A stretch of DNA of 64,000 nucleotides from the NCBI GenBank assembly GCA_019096155.1, contig JAHCVI010000002.1, positions 1,054,001 through 1,118,000 of the forward strand. Reading direction: 5' to 3'. The notes under the pieces were generated by a model that was not told the origin of the DNA, did no database searches, and saw only the letters and a list, made by a program, of their open reading frames with translations. The translations under genes were made by a program, and so were the position numbers. The stretch comes from Staphylotrichum longicolle (Eukaryota; Ascomycota; Sordariomycetes; Sordariales; Chaetomiaceae). Positions 1 to 9,781 of this stretch are shown here, in pieces. Positions within the stretch are counted from its first letter, which is position 1. The number at the start of each line of letters is the position of its first letter.

Positions 1-893
1 CGGAGTCGCATTGGGGTGGGATCGTGAGATGTGTGGTTGCTGTGGCATCGCAATTGGTGCGCATCCGCCTCTGCTCTCATGAGACCGCCAGGAACAAGCT
101 TTCCCTCTGTGGCTGGGACCCTGACTCTCCACTGCTTCTGCGGGGATCTGGCTGGCTCGGCAACGCTAGCCCCGTTCCAGCCAGACCCCATCCTCCCGCT
201 CTTCACGGCGCAGGAATTACGTAAAGCCGACTCCGCACACTCGGGGCAGCACGGACCGTCGGAAACTCGGAGTGCGGGGATAGCCGACTGGGCTGGCGCC
301 AGCTCCCAGTTTCTCGGCTAATGTGCCCCTGCACGCCCTGGTCGAGCCCTGCAGCCGCATGCCAGGCGCCTCCGCTGCAACCTCGGGACGTGCGAGATCG
401 GATTGGCCCAGACCGCAATTGGGTGAGGCGACAACAAAAAAATATTCAATGTTTCGAAACACCGCGGTTTTCGGGCAGGGTCCTCTCACTCCAGCCCAGC
501 CCCCATATCCACTATCCACTCTCTTGCCAGATCGCTTGTTCCGGCCTCGTCAGTTTCGACAGCCCAGTCGCTTCACGGCGTGTTTTTGAGGGGTAGCCAT
601 TGGCAATTTGGCTTTGTGCAAGAAACGGCGGGATTCATTCTTTTCTTTCGCGCCAAGCACACCGCGTGATACTTGTGGTTTTTTTCCCTCACTGCGACCG
701 CTCCTCCGCCGTTTCGCGCCCGCCCCCTTCCCTTCCCTCCCTCCCCCCCCCTCCCTCTCCACCGCACATTGAGTCACCCAAGGGTGCGCCGATCCTCGCA
801 GACCCGCCGACTTTCTCTCTGACAACACTGTCGAACTGGTCTTGCGATCTCGTCTGTGATTCCGTGCGTCCCGTTGCAAATCCCGGCGGCACC
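1..893. other. Upstream region of AGC1, no gene supported
   Basis: Only short, mutually overlapping open frames occur here, with no recognisable domain and no splice-consistent gene. The right half carries the promoter and 5' leader of the carrier gene that starts at 894. Confidence 0.6.
723..760 (+). promoter_or_regulatory. Pyrimidine (CT-rich) tract upstream of the carrier gene
   Basis: An unbroken run of about 38 C/T bases ends 130 nt before the start codon at 894. CT-rich stretches just upstream of transcription or translation starts are common in strongly expressed housekeeping genes of filamentous ascomycetes. The promoter role is inferred from position and composition only. Confidence 0.45.
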
Positions 894-3129
894 ATGTCGA
901 AAGTCGCAACCGTCAAGGAGACCGTCAAGGAGACGCTCGTCGGCTCACACGAGCCCGAGCAGCTCTCGGCGCAGACCAAGGCGCGCTTCAATCGTTACGC
1001 GACCAAGGACGCCGAGACTGGCGAGCTGTACCTCGGCCCTGAACAGTTCATCGATGCGATTGCCCCGCCGCACGAAGACTACGTAAGTAACCCTGCGCGG
1101 CTGACCGCCCCCGGCTGGCGCGAGTCGCTGACATGCGGATGCGCAATTAGCACAAGATCAAGCGCGAGCAGTACTCGATCCTGTTCCACGTCGCCGACCG
1201 GACAAACAAGGGCAAGGTCACACTTGCCGACTGGGGCTATTTCGAGAACCTGCTCAGCAAGCCCGATGCCGAATATGAGATTGCGTTCCGCCTCTTCGAT
1301 GTCGACCGCCTCGGCACCGTAAAATATGAGGACTTCCGTCGGCTCTACGAGCTGAACAAGGGCCCCGAGAGCATCCCGTTCGACTGGAACTGCGAGTGGG
1401 CGAGCCTGTACATCGGCGGCAAGACAAAGAGGCACAACATGAACTACCAGCAGTTCTCGCAGATGCTCCGTGGTCTGCAGGGTGAGCGCGTGCGGCAGGC
1501 CTTCCAGCGGTTTGATGCCGACGGCGACGGGTTCATCGAGCCCGAGGAGTTTGCCAACATCATCCAGCAGACGGCCAGGCACAAGCTCTCGGACCACCTG
1601 CTCGAGAACCTGCACACTCTCTGCAACATCTCCCAGGGCAGCAAGGTGTCGTATGCCAACGTCCGGGCTTTCCTGAACATGATCAACGAGATGGACCTGG
1701 TCGAGCTCATCGTCAGGCGCGCCTGCTCCAAGAGCAAGGACGGCCGCATCACCCGGGCCGAGTTCCTCAACCAGGCTGCCAAGATTACCCGGTTCGCGCT
1801 CTTCACCCCGATGGAGGCCGACATCCTGTTCCACTTTGCCAGCCTCGACGAGCCCTCTGGCCGCTTGGGACTCAGGGACTTTACCAAGGTGCTCGATGCC
1901 GCGTGGCGCCGGCGCGACGAGGACGACGATAGCCGCGCGCATGCCGAGTCCAAGTCCAAGGGCCAGAACTTCCTCGCCGGCGCCTTCGAGTCGGCATACA
2001 ACTTCGGCCTGGGCAGTATCGCGGGCGCGTTCGGTGCCTTCATGGTGTACCCGATCGATCTCGTCAAGACGCGCATGCAGAACCAGCGTGGCGCGGATCC
2101 CGGCCAGCGGCTGTACAACAACTCGATCGACTGCTTTAGAAAGGTGATCCGCAACGAGGGTTTCCGCGGCCTGTATTCGGGTGTCCTCCCGCAGCTCGTC
2201 GGTGTCGCGCCCGAAAAGGCCATCAAGCTTACCGTGAACGACCTTGTCCGCAACTATTTCACCGACAAGCAGGGCCAGATCTGGTGGGGTTATGAGGTGA
2301 TTGCTGGTGGTACTGCCGGCGGTTGCCAAGTCGTAAGTTTCCCCGTGTGAGGTCTGGAAAGGGTGTGAGAAAGTGATTGCTGATCGTGGCGGTGCTGCAG
2401 GTCTTCACCAACCCCCTCGAGATCGTCAAGATTCGCCTCCAGGTCCAGGGCGAGGTGGCCAAGAGCGTCGAGGGCGCGCCGAAGCGGTCGGCCATGTGGA
2501 TCGTCCGCAATCTCGGTCTCGTCGGTCTGTACAAGGGCGCGTCGGCGTGCCTTCTCCGTGATGTGCCCTTCTCGGCCATCTACTTCCCGACGTACTCGCA
2601 CCTGAAGAAGGATCTTTTCGGCGAGTCGCCGACCAAGAAACTCGGTGTCCTCCAGCTCCTCACGGCCGGTGCCATCGCCGGCATGCCCGCCGCGTACCTC
2701 ACCACACCCTGCGACGTCATCAAGACGCGCCTGCAAGTCGAAGCGCGTAAGGGCGACACGGCGTACACGGGCCTGCGGCACGCGGCCAAGACGATCTGGA
2801 AGGAGGAGGGCTTCCGGGCCTTCTTCAAGGGCGGCCCGGCGCGCATCATGCGGTCGTCGCCGCAGTTCGGCTTCACGCTCGCCGCGTACGAGCTGCTCCA
2901 GAACGTGGTCCCGTTCCCGGGCAAGAAGACCGAGGCCAAGGTGGCGGCCGGCGTCGCCGAGGCGGTGTCGACCCTCAAGGAGAAGGCCGTCGACAGCCCC
3001 TTCTACCGGTCGCGCAACGCGCTCAAGATCCTGCTCGACCTGGACGAGCACTTCGGCCGGGCGCCGCTGGGGCCCAACGCGCACGGCTGGAAGGTGTTGC
3101 CCGGCTGGATGGGGAGCAAGACGGCTTAA
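894..3129 (+). CDS. AGC1: Calcium-regulated mitochondrial aspartate/glutamate carrier (Aralar/AGC1 type)
   Basis: Three exons, 894-1082, 1151-2332 and 2401-3129, join in phase to give 699 residues, the usual length of fungal AGC1. The N-terminal half has EF-hand-like segments, the clearest being DADGDGFIEPEE near residue 185; weaker ones lie near residues 75-95 and 110-125. The C-terminal half has the three mitochondrial carrier repeats with signature motifs PIDLVKTRMQ (about 364), NPLEIVKIRLQ (about 462) and TPCDVIKTRLQ (about 561). In the known family the carrier exchanges aspartate and glutamate across the inner membrane under cytosolic calcium control and feeds the malate/aspartate shuttle. 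The start follows an ACC ATG context with no upstream in-frame ATG that would extend the EF-hand region. The C-terminal tail after the third repeat is about 90 residues, also usual. Both introns have canonical GTAAGT donors. Confidence 0.93.
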
Positions 3130-4170
3130 TCAGGAGGAGGGAGGTTTTTTAAATACCGGGTTGGTGTGGAGGTGGGACGGGATGTGGTGCACCAGGGTCG
3201 CATTGAAGCTCGGCCGGGTGAGCGGGTCTTCGGCAGTGCGGGTCGGCAAGGACGGGCGGACCTGCAGCGGTGCCCCCACATGGGGTCCGACTTACACACA
3301 GGGACACACAGCAGCAGCGTCAACTCGTGTCTGCGGCTCGCCCAACCGAACGCATTAATCTTCGCCGATCTTTTTGCGGTCGCACAAACGGGAGGGTTGC
3401 ATGAACCCCTGATTGCACCTGCATTCCGCCTCGACGATCAACCCGGGAGTTTGGGGCAGGCGGCCGTTTTCCAGACAAGACCATTTGCATGGCATGCGCA
3501 TCATGGCAGCAGGCGTTACGGACATTTACCAGGGGTGGCGATTTCGATAATTTCCCTGTTTTTTTCCCTCTTTCCTTTGTCCATCTTTTTTCTTTTCTTC
3601 ATTTGCTTTGCGCGATTTGGTTGCGATCGATGAACAAGACGGTAATGTGTGTTGCCGTTTGGCTGGTCGTTTTTTGTATTCCTGTGTATCTATCTCATCT
3701 TCAATTCCGCTTCAGTCGAGACGATGAAACCAAAAAAGGAGGGGTGCTGGGTAGATTGGGGGAAGGGGAAGGGGGAAGGGGAGGCGCGCGTGCCATAGAC
3801 ACGGTACACAAAGATACACCCAGAGACAAGACATACAGGGGGCTAGAGGTAGATGGAATAGATGCATTCAGTTATGTTGGTTCTGATTGTTTCCGTGCTG
3901 TATCCCACGTCCTTTTGCTCTCCCGATTCTTTTCGTATCCAAGCATTATCATCCTCCGTTTCCTTCCCCTTCCCGTCGTTATCTCCCCCTCCGCCCCACC
4001 AACAAGCACCCTACCATCCCACCTCCATCATTCAAACCACCCCTCAACCGCCTCCCTCCATCTCATCCCGCGGGACATACTCCTCCTCCTCCTCCTCCTC
4101 CCCCTCCCCTCTTCCTCTCCTCTTCCTCCCCTCTGCCCATACCCCCCAGCTTTTCTAATGGTCCTCATCA
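3130..4170. other. 3' region of AGC1 and convergent 3' side of the F-box-like gene
   Basis: No gene supported. The right part, about 3940-4150, is strongly C/T-rich with short CCT repeats near 4081-4105; this is the low-complexity 3' flank of the minus-strand gene that ends at 4171. Confidence 0.5.
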
Positions 4171-4989
4171 TCATCCGCCCCCGCAGCCAGGCGACATACC
4201 CCTCGAACCCGGCCAGCCCGCCGCCCCCTTCACGCGCACCCGCCGCACGCCCGGGACGGCCTCGAAGGGGCGCAGCATGTCGGCGCCGACGCGCCCATGA
4301 AGGTGCCGCGCAAGGTCGAGGGTGAGGGTGTCGACGTGGGAGAAGTGGCGGGCGAGCGTGCTTGTTGGTGTGCTTGTTGTGCTGTTGGGTGTGTGAGGTG
4401 TGTGAGGTGTGTGGGTTGTGGTTGTGGTTGTGTGGAGGCCGGGGGGAGGTGGTGGTGGTGAGGATGGAGACTCCCAGGGAGGGGAGGGCGAGTCCAGGCG
4501 GATGCGGAGGTGCCAAGATCTTATCAGGGGGATGTTCCTGTTGGGGAGGACGTGTTGGGTTTGAGTTGGTGAGATGGATAGTTGTGATGATGATGATGGT
4601 GGTGGCGGCGGGTTTGGTGGTGTGTTGGTGGTGGTGGTGAGCTGTTGTTTCTGGCAGACGGGTGGAAAGGAATGGAATGGATGGTAGAGCGTTGGCTGGG
4701 CAGTGAGGTAAACAGGGTGGGCGGAAAAGGTGTTTTGGCGGTAGAGGACGGGAACGGCTTCGGCGTGGGTCTGGGTGTTGACGCGGAGGATTTGGGGGTG
4801 GAGGGTCGGTTTGGACTGGGTCTTCGTCGGGGAAGTGGGTGTCGAAGAGTAGGAGTAGGAGTAGGAGCAGCGGTAGGTCGCTTGTTGGGTCTCTACTGGA
4901 GCAGGTGGCGGCAGGACAAGGAGCTCGGCGTAGATCTCGAGGCGGATCTCGAGGGGGAGAGTGAGGAAGGTTGGGGGCTGATGGGGCAT
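4171..4989 (-). CDS. F-box-like / 2EXR-type protein
   Basis: A single open frame of 272 residues begins at the ATG at 4989; the frame itself opens further upstream on GTG, but the first ATG sits directly before the domain. Residues 6-25 read as the fungal F-box-like motif FLTLPLEIRLEIYAELL, followed about 60 residues later by LRVNTQTHAEAVPVLYRQNTF. This pairing is typical of the large, mostly uncharacterised fungal F-box-like/2EXR family. The middle and end are low complexity, rich in Pro, Thr and Ser, and include a THTPHTPHT run. By family analogy it may be a substrate adaptor of SCF ubiquitin ligases, but the rest of the protein is not diagnostic. The biased composition over T/C repeats is a reason for caution about its exact length. 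Confidence 0.6.
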   Translation of the reverse strand: MPHQPPTFLTLPLEIRLEIYAELLVLPPPAPVETQQATYRCSYSYSYSSTPTSPTKTQSKPTLHPQILRVNTQTHAEAVPVLYRQNTFSAHPVYLTAQPTLYHPFHSFPPVCQKQQLTTTTNTPPNPPPPPSSSSQLSISPTQTQHVLPNRNIPLIRSWHLRIRLDSPSPPWESPSSPPPPPPGLHTTTTTTHTPHTPHTPNSTTSTPTSTLARHFSHVDTLTLDLARHLHGRVGADMLRPFEAVPGVRRVRVKGAAGWPGSRGMSPGCGGG

Positions 4990-6451
4990 TTTGTGACCAG
5001 TGATTGGTAGTAAAGACACTTAGGTACGAATGATCAATGGCAAGCAGACACTGTAAGCTATTGAGTATCAAAACAGATTGGACACACCTCAGCCTCGTCG
5101 ATGAGCAGTTGGTTCAGGGTGCTAAAGATACGAGAAACCTGAGAAACAGGTGCCGGTGATCATCAAGTCCCTAAATATTCCCAAGTCCACTACTTCCATT
5201 ATCAGGTTAGCCAGTCAGCTCGCCCACAAGCGGTGAAAGGGTCAGGGGGTTCGTATCAAATAGCGTGCTTGCCCCAGCTCGTTTGGCATCGACATGACGT
5301 AGCCCGAATCAGAGCAGGGCATCTTCTCGGCGGCCACCAGGGCACCCCTCCTGTTGCTTCTGGAAGCTGGGCTGCGGCCCAACCGTTTTTGAGCACGCAT
5401 ACGAAGTATCCAGTGGTCTTATCAGGAACGCTTACTCCGTACCTCCCCTTCACTTGTATGGACAGTCAAAGTCCGGGTTCGCGATTGGTCCTCCGCGCCG
5501 AGCAGAAGGCTGGGGAATGTCAGGAGTGGATTAGTTCGGGTCCGGGCCCAGGCGCCGGCAGTGCGACGGATCCCGGCAGCACAAGGACCCATTCCCCGGG
5601 AAGCAACTCCCGGGACCAGGGTTGGGAGGAGGACCCTGCGTGATGCAGCTGACAACTCGGATACGAAGACAGCACCAGCGAACGCCAGTTGCAGTCAGGT
5701 CATCTGGTCTGCCTAGATCTCCTGTATGGCGATCCCACTTCTTCTGCTATTGAACTCGAGGGTAAAATCGAAACGATGTTGCAGAATGTTTTCGACGTTT
5801 GACTTCCAGAGGTGAGTTGTCTTGGCCATTTCGGTATTGGGCGCGGCTGGCTGTTGTCAAAGAGAGAGTCAAGCAACGTCGGCGTCCTTGTCAGAGGAGA
5901 GTGACATCTTTGTTCTCGAATTTGCTGTGCGTTCTTTTGGTGTTGAGCAGCTCACGGCACGGCATGAGAGAAGGATTGATCGGTGCCTTGATCTACCACC
6001 CTTCCAGTACCTTAGTAGTACCTGCTCAATAACAAGACCTTTAAGCCTCATCATGGTTGAGGTGGAGCCAGTCCAGGTTGCGATGCAATCACCTGTGCTG
6101 AGCAGTTGCTGAAGATGGCAGATGCACCCTGGATGCTGGATGCACACAGCCAAATGGCTGATTGAATGGCGCAATCGTTCGCCTTCTGTCATGCATCTTT
6201 GCGAATCACAGTAATTTACAGGACTGGTCTGGTAACGCGCGTGTGATCAGTGGCAGGCTTATGTAATTTATTCTCCAACAGCGCTGAACTCTTTGTTCCT
6301 TCATGGGCTTCCATTCGCTGCCCCATTCTGCGCGCATCAATCATCAATTGAGACAACTTTGCTGTCGGCATCTGTTCACACAGCGCGCCTCCACTCGTTT
6401 CACGTTTTGCTGTTTCCAGACGCTCTCTCCTCTCTCTGCCTCACGTTCGCG
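4990..6451. other. Intergenic region before the cystinosin-type gene
   Basis: No gene supported. It would serve as promoter for the minus-strand F-box-like gene on the left and the plus-strand transporter on the right. Small frames at 5233-5650 and 5799-6190 are open on both strands and show no domain. Confidence 0.5.
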
Positions 6452-7356
6452 ATGGGTTTTCTCCAGGTCCTTTCGGTGCTGTTTGGCGTGACATACTTTG
6501 CGGCGTGGTCCGTCAGCTTTTACCCACAGCCCATGCTCAACTTCAGACGCAGGTCCACGTCGGGCACCACCGTCGACTTTCCCCTGATCAACTGTCTGGG
6601 TAGGTCGTCGATATGTGTCGTTTTTAGTCTTCATTTACCGTATTGACTCCCCTGTTCTGCGCGACAGGCTTCGCCGCCTACCTGGCTTACAACATGGCAT
6701 TCTACTACTCTCCTTTAATTCGCGCCCAGTATGCCGCCCGCTACAAGGGACTCACACCGACCGTGCAGTTCAACGACATCACGTTTGCAGCTCACGGCTT
6801 CGTGCTGTCCGTCGTCACCGCTAGCCAGTATTTCTACCCCCGGGCCTGGGGCTTCGCGCCCAGTGTGGGCAACAAGCCCAGCCGCTTCATCCTCGGCATC
6901 TTCTTGGGCTGTGTCGTGGGTGTCGCCGCCGTTGTCTTCATCGTGCTTGGCTCGCCCGAACGTGACAGCACCCGCACCGGAGTCTCCTCGTGGGTCTGGC
7001 TGGACGCCATCTACGCCATCTCGTACGTGAAGTTGATCGTGACGCTCATCAAGTACACGCCCCAAGTCATTGTCAACTATCGCAACCGCTCCACAAAGGG
7101 CTGGAGCATCCTGCAGATCCTGCTCGATTTTTCGGGCGGCATCCTGAGCATCGCCCAGCAGTCCATCGACAGCTACATCCAGGGTGACTGGTCCGGTATC
7201 ACAGGCAACCCGGTCAAGTTCGCCCTCGGCAACGTCTCCATGCTCTACGATATGGTTTTCATGACGCAACACTATGTGCTCTACCGTGGCGCCGACGGGA
7301 AGCCAGAGGAGGGCGATTCGCTTCTTGGGGCAGATGAGGAGCGCCGGATTGATTGA
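6452..7356 (+). CDS. Cystinosin-type PQ-loop transporter
   Basis: Two exons, 6452-6599 and 6668-7356, joined through a split Gly codon, give 278 residues. Two PQ-loop motifs are visible: FYPQPMLNFRRRSTSGTTV near the N-terminus and YTPQVIVNYRNRSTKGWS near residue 190. The sequence has about seven hydrophobic segments, as expected for cystinosin/ERS1 proteins, which export cystine from lysosomes or vacuoles by proton symport. The sequence after the second motif (LLDFSGGILSIAQQSIDSY) is also typical of the family. The C-terminus is acidic and short (EGDSLLGADEERRID). The start is the first ATG and leaves a normal N-terminal helix. Confidence 0.92.
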
Positions 7357-7622
7357 TTTGTTTGTCAGTGGGAGTCTGGAGGCGCCTTCCCGAGAAGCCG
7401 GACATTCGACGGTGGTGTTGACCGGCGTGTGAGGCAGTTGCGGATTTGTTGCGCACATGTCTGTTTATCTCCCAACTTTGGAACTCCAAGCCTTGACAGC
7501 GCACCAACTCCGTTTTGTGCTATTTTTCCAGTCACCCGGCTCACATACCTCCCTCATCTCTTGTCAGCGCTTCTTGATTATTTCCTACCTCTCTCTTATT
7601 CACCCAGGCATCACTTGGCACC

Positions 7623-8986
7623 ATGTCTGCTTGGCCCGATTTCCGCCCTCGTCCCTTGGCCACAGCATTGCTGCATTGGCCTACCGCCCACGACGGCCCT
7701 TTCGTTTTGGACCACGCGACGTGGCCCAACCTTGAACTATCTTCCTTGCTCCCGCTACATATCGTCAAAGTCTGCGCCGTGGGCATCCACCGCGACGAGC
7801 TGGAGCTGACCAAAGAGGAAAAAGCGAACAAGGACTTTGTTTGCAAGACTCCTGGGTACGAGTTCTCTGGCTACGTGGTGTCCACTTCGCCTTTCTCGCC
7901 CCTGCGTCCAGGAACAGCGGTGTAGTATGTCTCTTTCATCGTCTCTCCAAGATGGCCGTGCTAACATTTGGCGCAAGTGGCAGGACAAGCTTCAAGCGTT
8001 TTGGCAACACCCTCACATACACGGTCGCAAGGTTCCATGAGCTCGCTCCCAAGCCTAAGACCATGTCCTGGGAGGAGGCGGCGACTGTCCCCATCGGCGG
8101 CCTCGTGGCATATCAAGCGCTCTTCGACTTCCCTCTCCTCCGCGAGCCAGGCCCGCAGGATTGGAACCCGCCGACTTGGAACCAGGGCCGGAATCGACAA
8201 GAGAACATCCTCATCACCGGCGCCGCCACCCCGGCGGGCATATGGGCGGTACAGCTCGCAAAACGCGCGGGCGTCGGGATGATCACTGCGACGTGCGATG
8301 TCGGAAACATGGGCATGGTCCGGCGACTCGGCGCCGACGAAGTGCTCGACTGGACGCAAGAGGGCAGTCTACGGAACTGGCACCAACGGCGCTTCTCCAT
8401 CGTACTCGACTGCATGGGCGGCAGGACGCTGGGTCGAGCGTGGGAGCTCGTCGCCCCGGCGGGAAAGATCATCAGCGTCGCTGAGGACGCGGGCGCTGCG
8501 AGACCGGCGGACGCGGATCCGTCCATCCGGCACTTCACCTTCGCTCTGCAAGACTGCCCCAAGCATCTCAACATCATCGCGGCGCTGGCCGACCGCTCGC
8601 TGGTGCACCCCGTCTGCGATGCGCTCGACGTCTTCTACCTCGAAGACTTTCACGGCGCCTTCCAGAGACTCGCCCACCACCCACGCGGCCATGTCGTCCT
8701 GAAGCTGGACTCGGACTACCCCGGGGATGTCCTCGCAGAACTGGAAGAGCACGGGGAGAACCGATGGGACACCCACGACTTTGGCACGCACAGGATGGAG
8801 CTGGCCAGCAAGGAGGGCGGAGAGGAGCCGTTTGCGTTTGCCAGGTGGCTGGCGACGGAGGGCTCGAACCGCCCGGACCTGGCCACGCCGCGGGAGCTTA
8901 TGCCGCCCCCGCCCGTGCCCGAGGCGAGGTCCAGGCTGGAGCTTGGTGCCGCTTCGAGGTCGTTTAGGCAGTTTGCTCATGACTAG
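7623..8986 (+). CDS. MDR-family quinone oxidoreductase-like protein
   Basis: Two exons, 7623-7924 and 7978-8986, join through a split Tyr codon around a 53-nt intron with a GTATGT donor, TGCTAAC-like branch site and AAG acceptor, giving 436 residues. The N-terminal part has the GroES-like fold signature (KVCAVGIHRDELEL, TPGYEFSGYVV). The nucleotide-binding part has ILITGAATPAGIWAVQLAK. Cys/His zinc ligands of classical alcohol dehydrogenases are not seen, so this is a zinc-independent medium-chain dehydrogenase/reductase, probably NADPH dependent. Such proteins reduce quinones or enones; the substrate cannot be told from sequence. The last 90 residues extend past the usual domain and are rich in Glu, Arg and Pro. 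It follows the cystinosin gene by 266 nt on the same strand. Confidence 0.87.
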
Positions 8987-9324
8987 GTGTCTCTCACGCG
9001 GAGAGGAGGCAGGCCTAGTTTGGCATGAGTTGGTTTTGGGGTTGTCTGGTGAAGCTGTTAATGTGTTTTGTCTTGGATGGTAGTTTGATGAGTTAAGGAT
9101 AGCTCGCTAGGCTCATGGGAGATAGTAGTTTGGTAGCGGCGTAGCGAGCATTTTCTTTTGCTTTCTTTCACGAACAAGAATACTATCAAACCCGTCTTCA
9201 GCTCTCCGCAATGGTGGCACATGTCCTAGCGATGGATGGCAAGGCGTTGTTGGGTGACAGTCTGGCCAAAGCCTGTGCAATCCACGCACGAGACTATAAG
9301 CCCTGACTTGCACCCCAAACTGTC
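8987..9324. other. Intergenic region upstream of 5S rRNA copy 1
   Basis: No protein gene supported. The last 30 bases hold the putative TATA element of the 5S gene that starts at 9325. Confidence 0.5.
9295..9300 (+). promoter_or_regulatory. TATA element of 5S rRNA copy 1
   Basis: TATAAG lies 30 nt before the 5S 5' end. Neurospora and other filamentous ascomycete 5S genes carry a required TATA box near -29, so spacing and sequence agree. Confidence 0.65.
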
Positions 9325-9443
9325 ACATACGACCATATCTGCAAGAAAGCTTGGGATCCCGTCCGCTCTCCCCTAAATAAGCTTGTAAGAGCCGAACTAG
9401 TAGTTGGGTCGGTGACGACCAGCGAATCCTCGGTGTTGTATGT
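9325..9443 (+). rRNA. 5S ribosomal RNA, variant copy 1
   Basis: The 119-nt segment begins ACATACGACCATA and ends GTTGTATGT, so the two ends pair as helix I (ACATAC with GTATGT). It contains the conserved core ATCCCGTCCGCTC and AGTAGTTGGGT followed by GGTGAC and CCAGCGAATC, which match the fungal 5S rRNA consensus and include the internal control region. Helix II is intact (TGCAAG with CTTGTA) and the lower arm pairs GGTCG with CGACC around GTGA. A TATA element lies at -30 and a run of eleven T residues follows directly. The sequence differs from copy 2 at about 12902 mainly at paired positions, so it looks like a functional isotype and not a decayed copy. Transcription by RNA polymerase III is expected. 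Confidence 0.87.
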
Positions 9444-9453
9444 TTTTTTTTTT
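9443..9453 (+). terminator. RNA polymerase III terminator of 5S copy 1
   Basis: Eleven consecutive T residues begin at the last base of the 5S gene, as expected for polymerase III termination. Confidence 0.75.
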
Positions 9454-9781
9454 CGCTCTTTTTTGTGAGACTGTAAAGTCTTTGTCCAATCTGCGAGGGC
9501 TCAGACATAAGACTCGGCAATAACAGTTCTCCAAGAAGCTCAAGGTTGTCCTGGTCCTGGGCGCCGTAGGTTGGAGAGAGAATTTGTGCGTTCCTGCAGG
9601 GCAGCCGCCGTAAGGAACTGGAACCGTTGTAAGCTGTCTGGTGGGCGTGGTTTGGTGGGCGTGGCGTCGGTTGGGCAGGAATTTTGGCTCTAGGTTGGTA
9701 TGGTCGTTTCCCTTACAAAGTCGTCAACCGCACACGGACGTTGATGCACGACGATAGCATGCATTTGTATCCCTGAACCCC
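9454..9781. other. Gap between 5S copy 1 and the DUF4246 gene
   Basis: No gene supported. The right side is the 3' flank of the minus-strand gene ending at 9782. Confidence 0.5.

Noticed and set aside
1079..2329. Large open frames antisense to AGC1, and similar ones antisense to other G/C-rich genes
   Set aside because: These are shadows caused by high G/C third positions of the sense genes; the sense frames carry the domains and splice sites.
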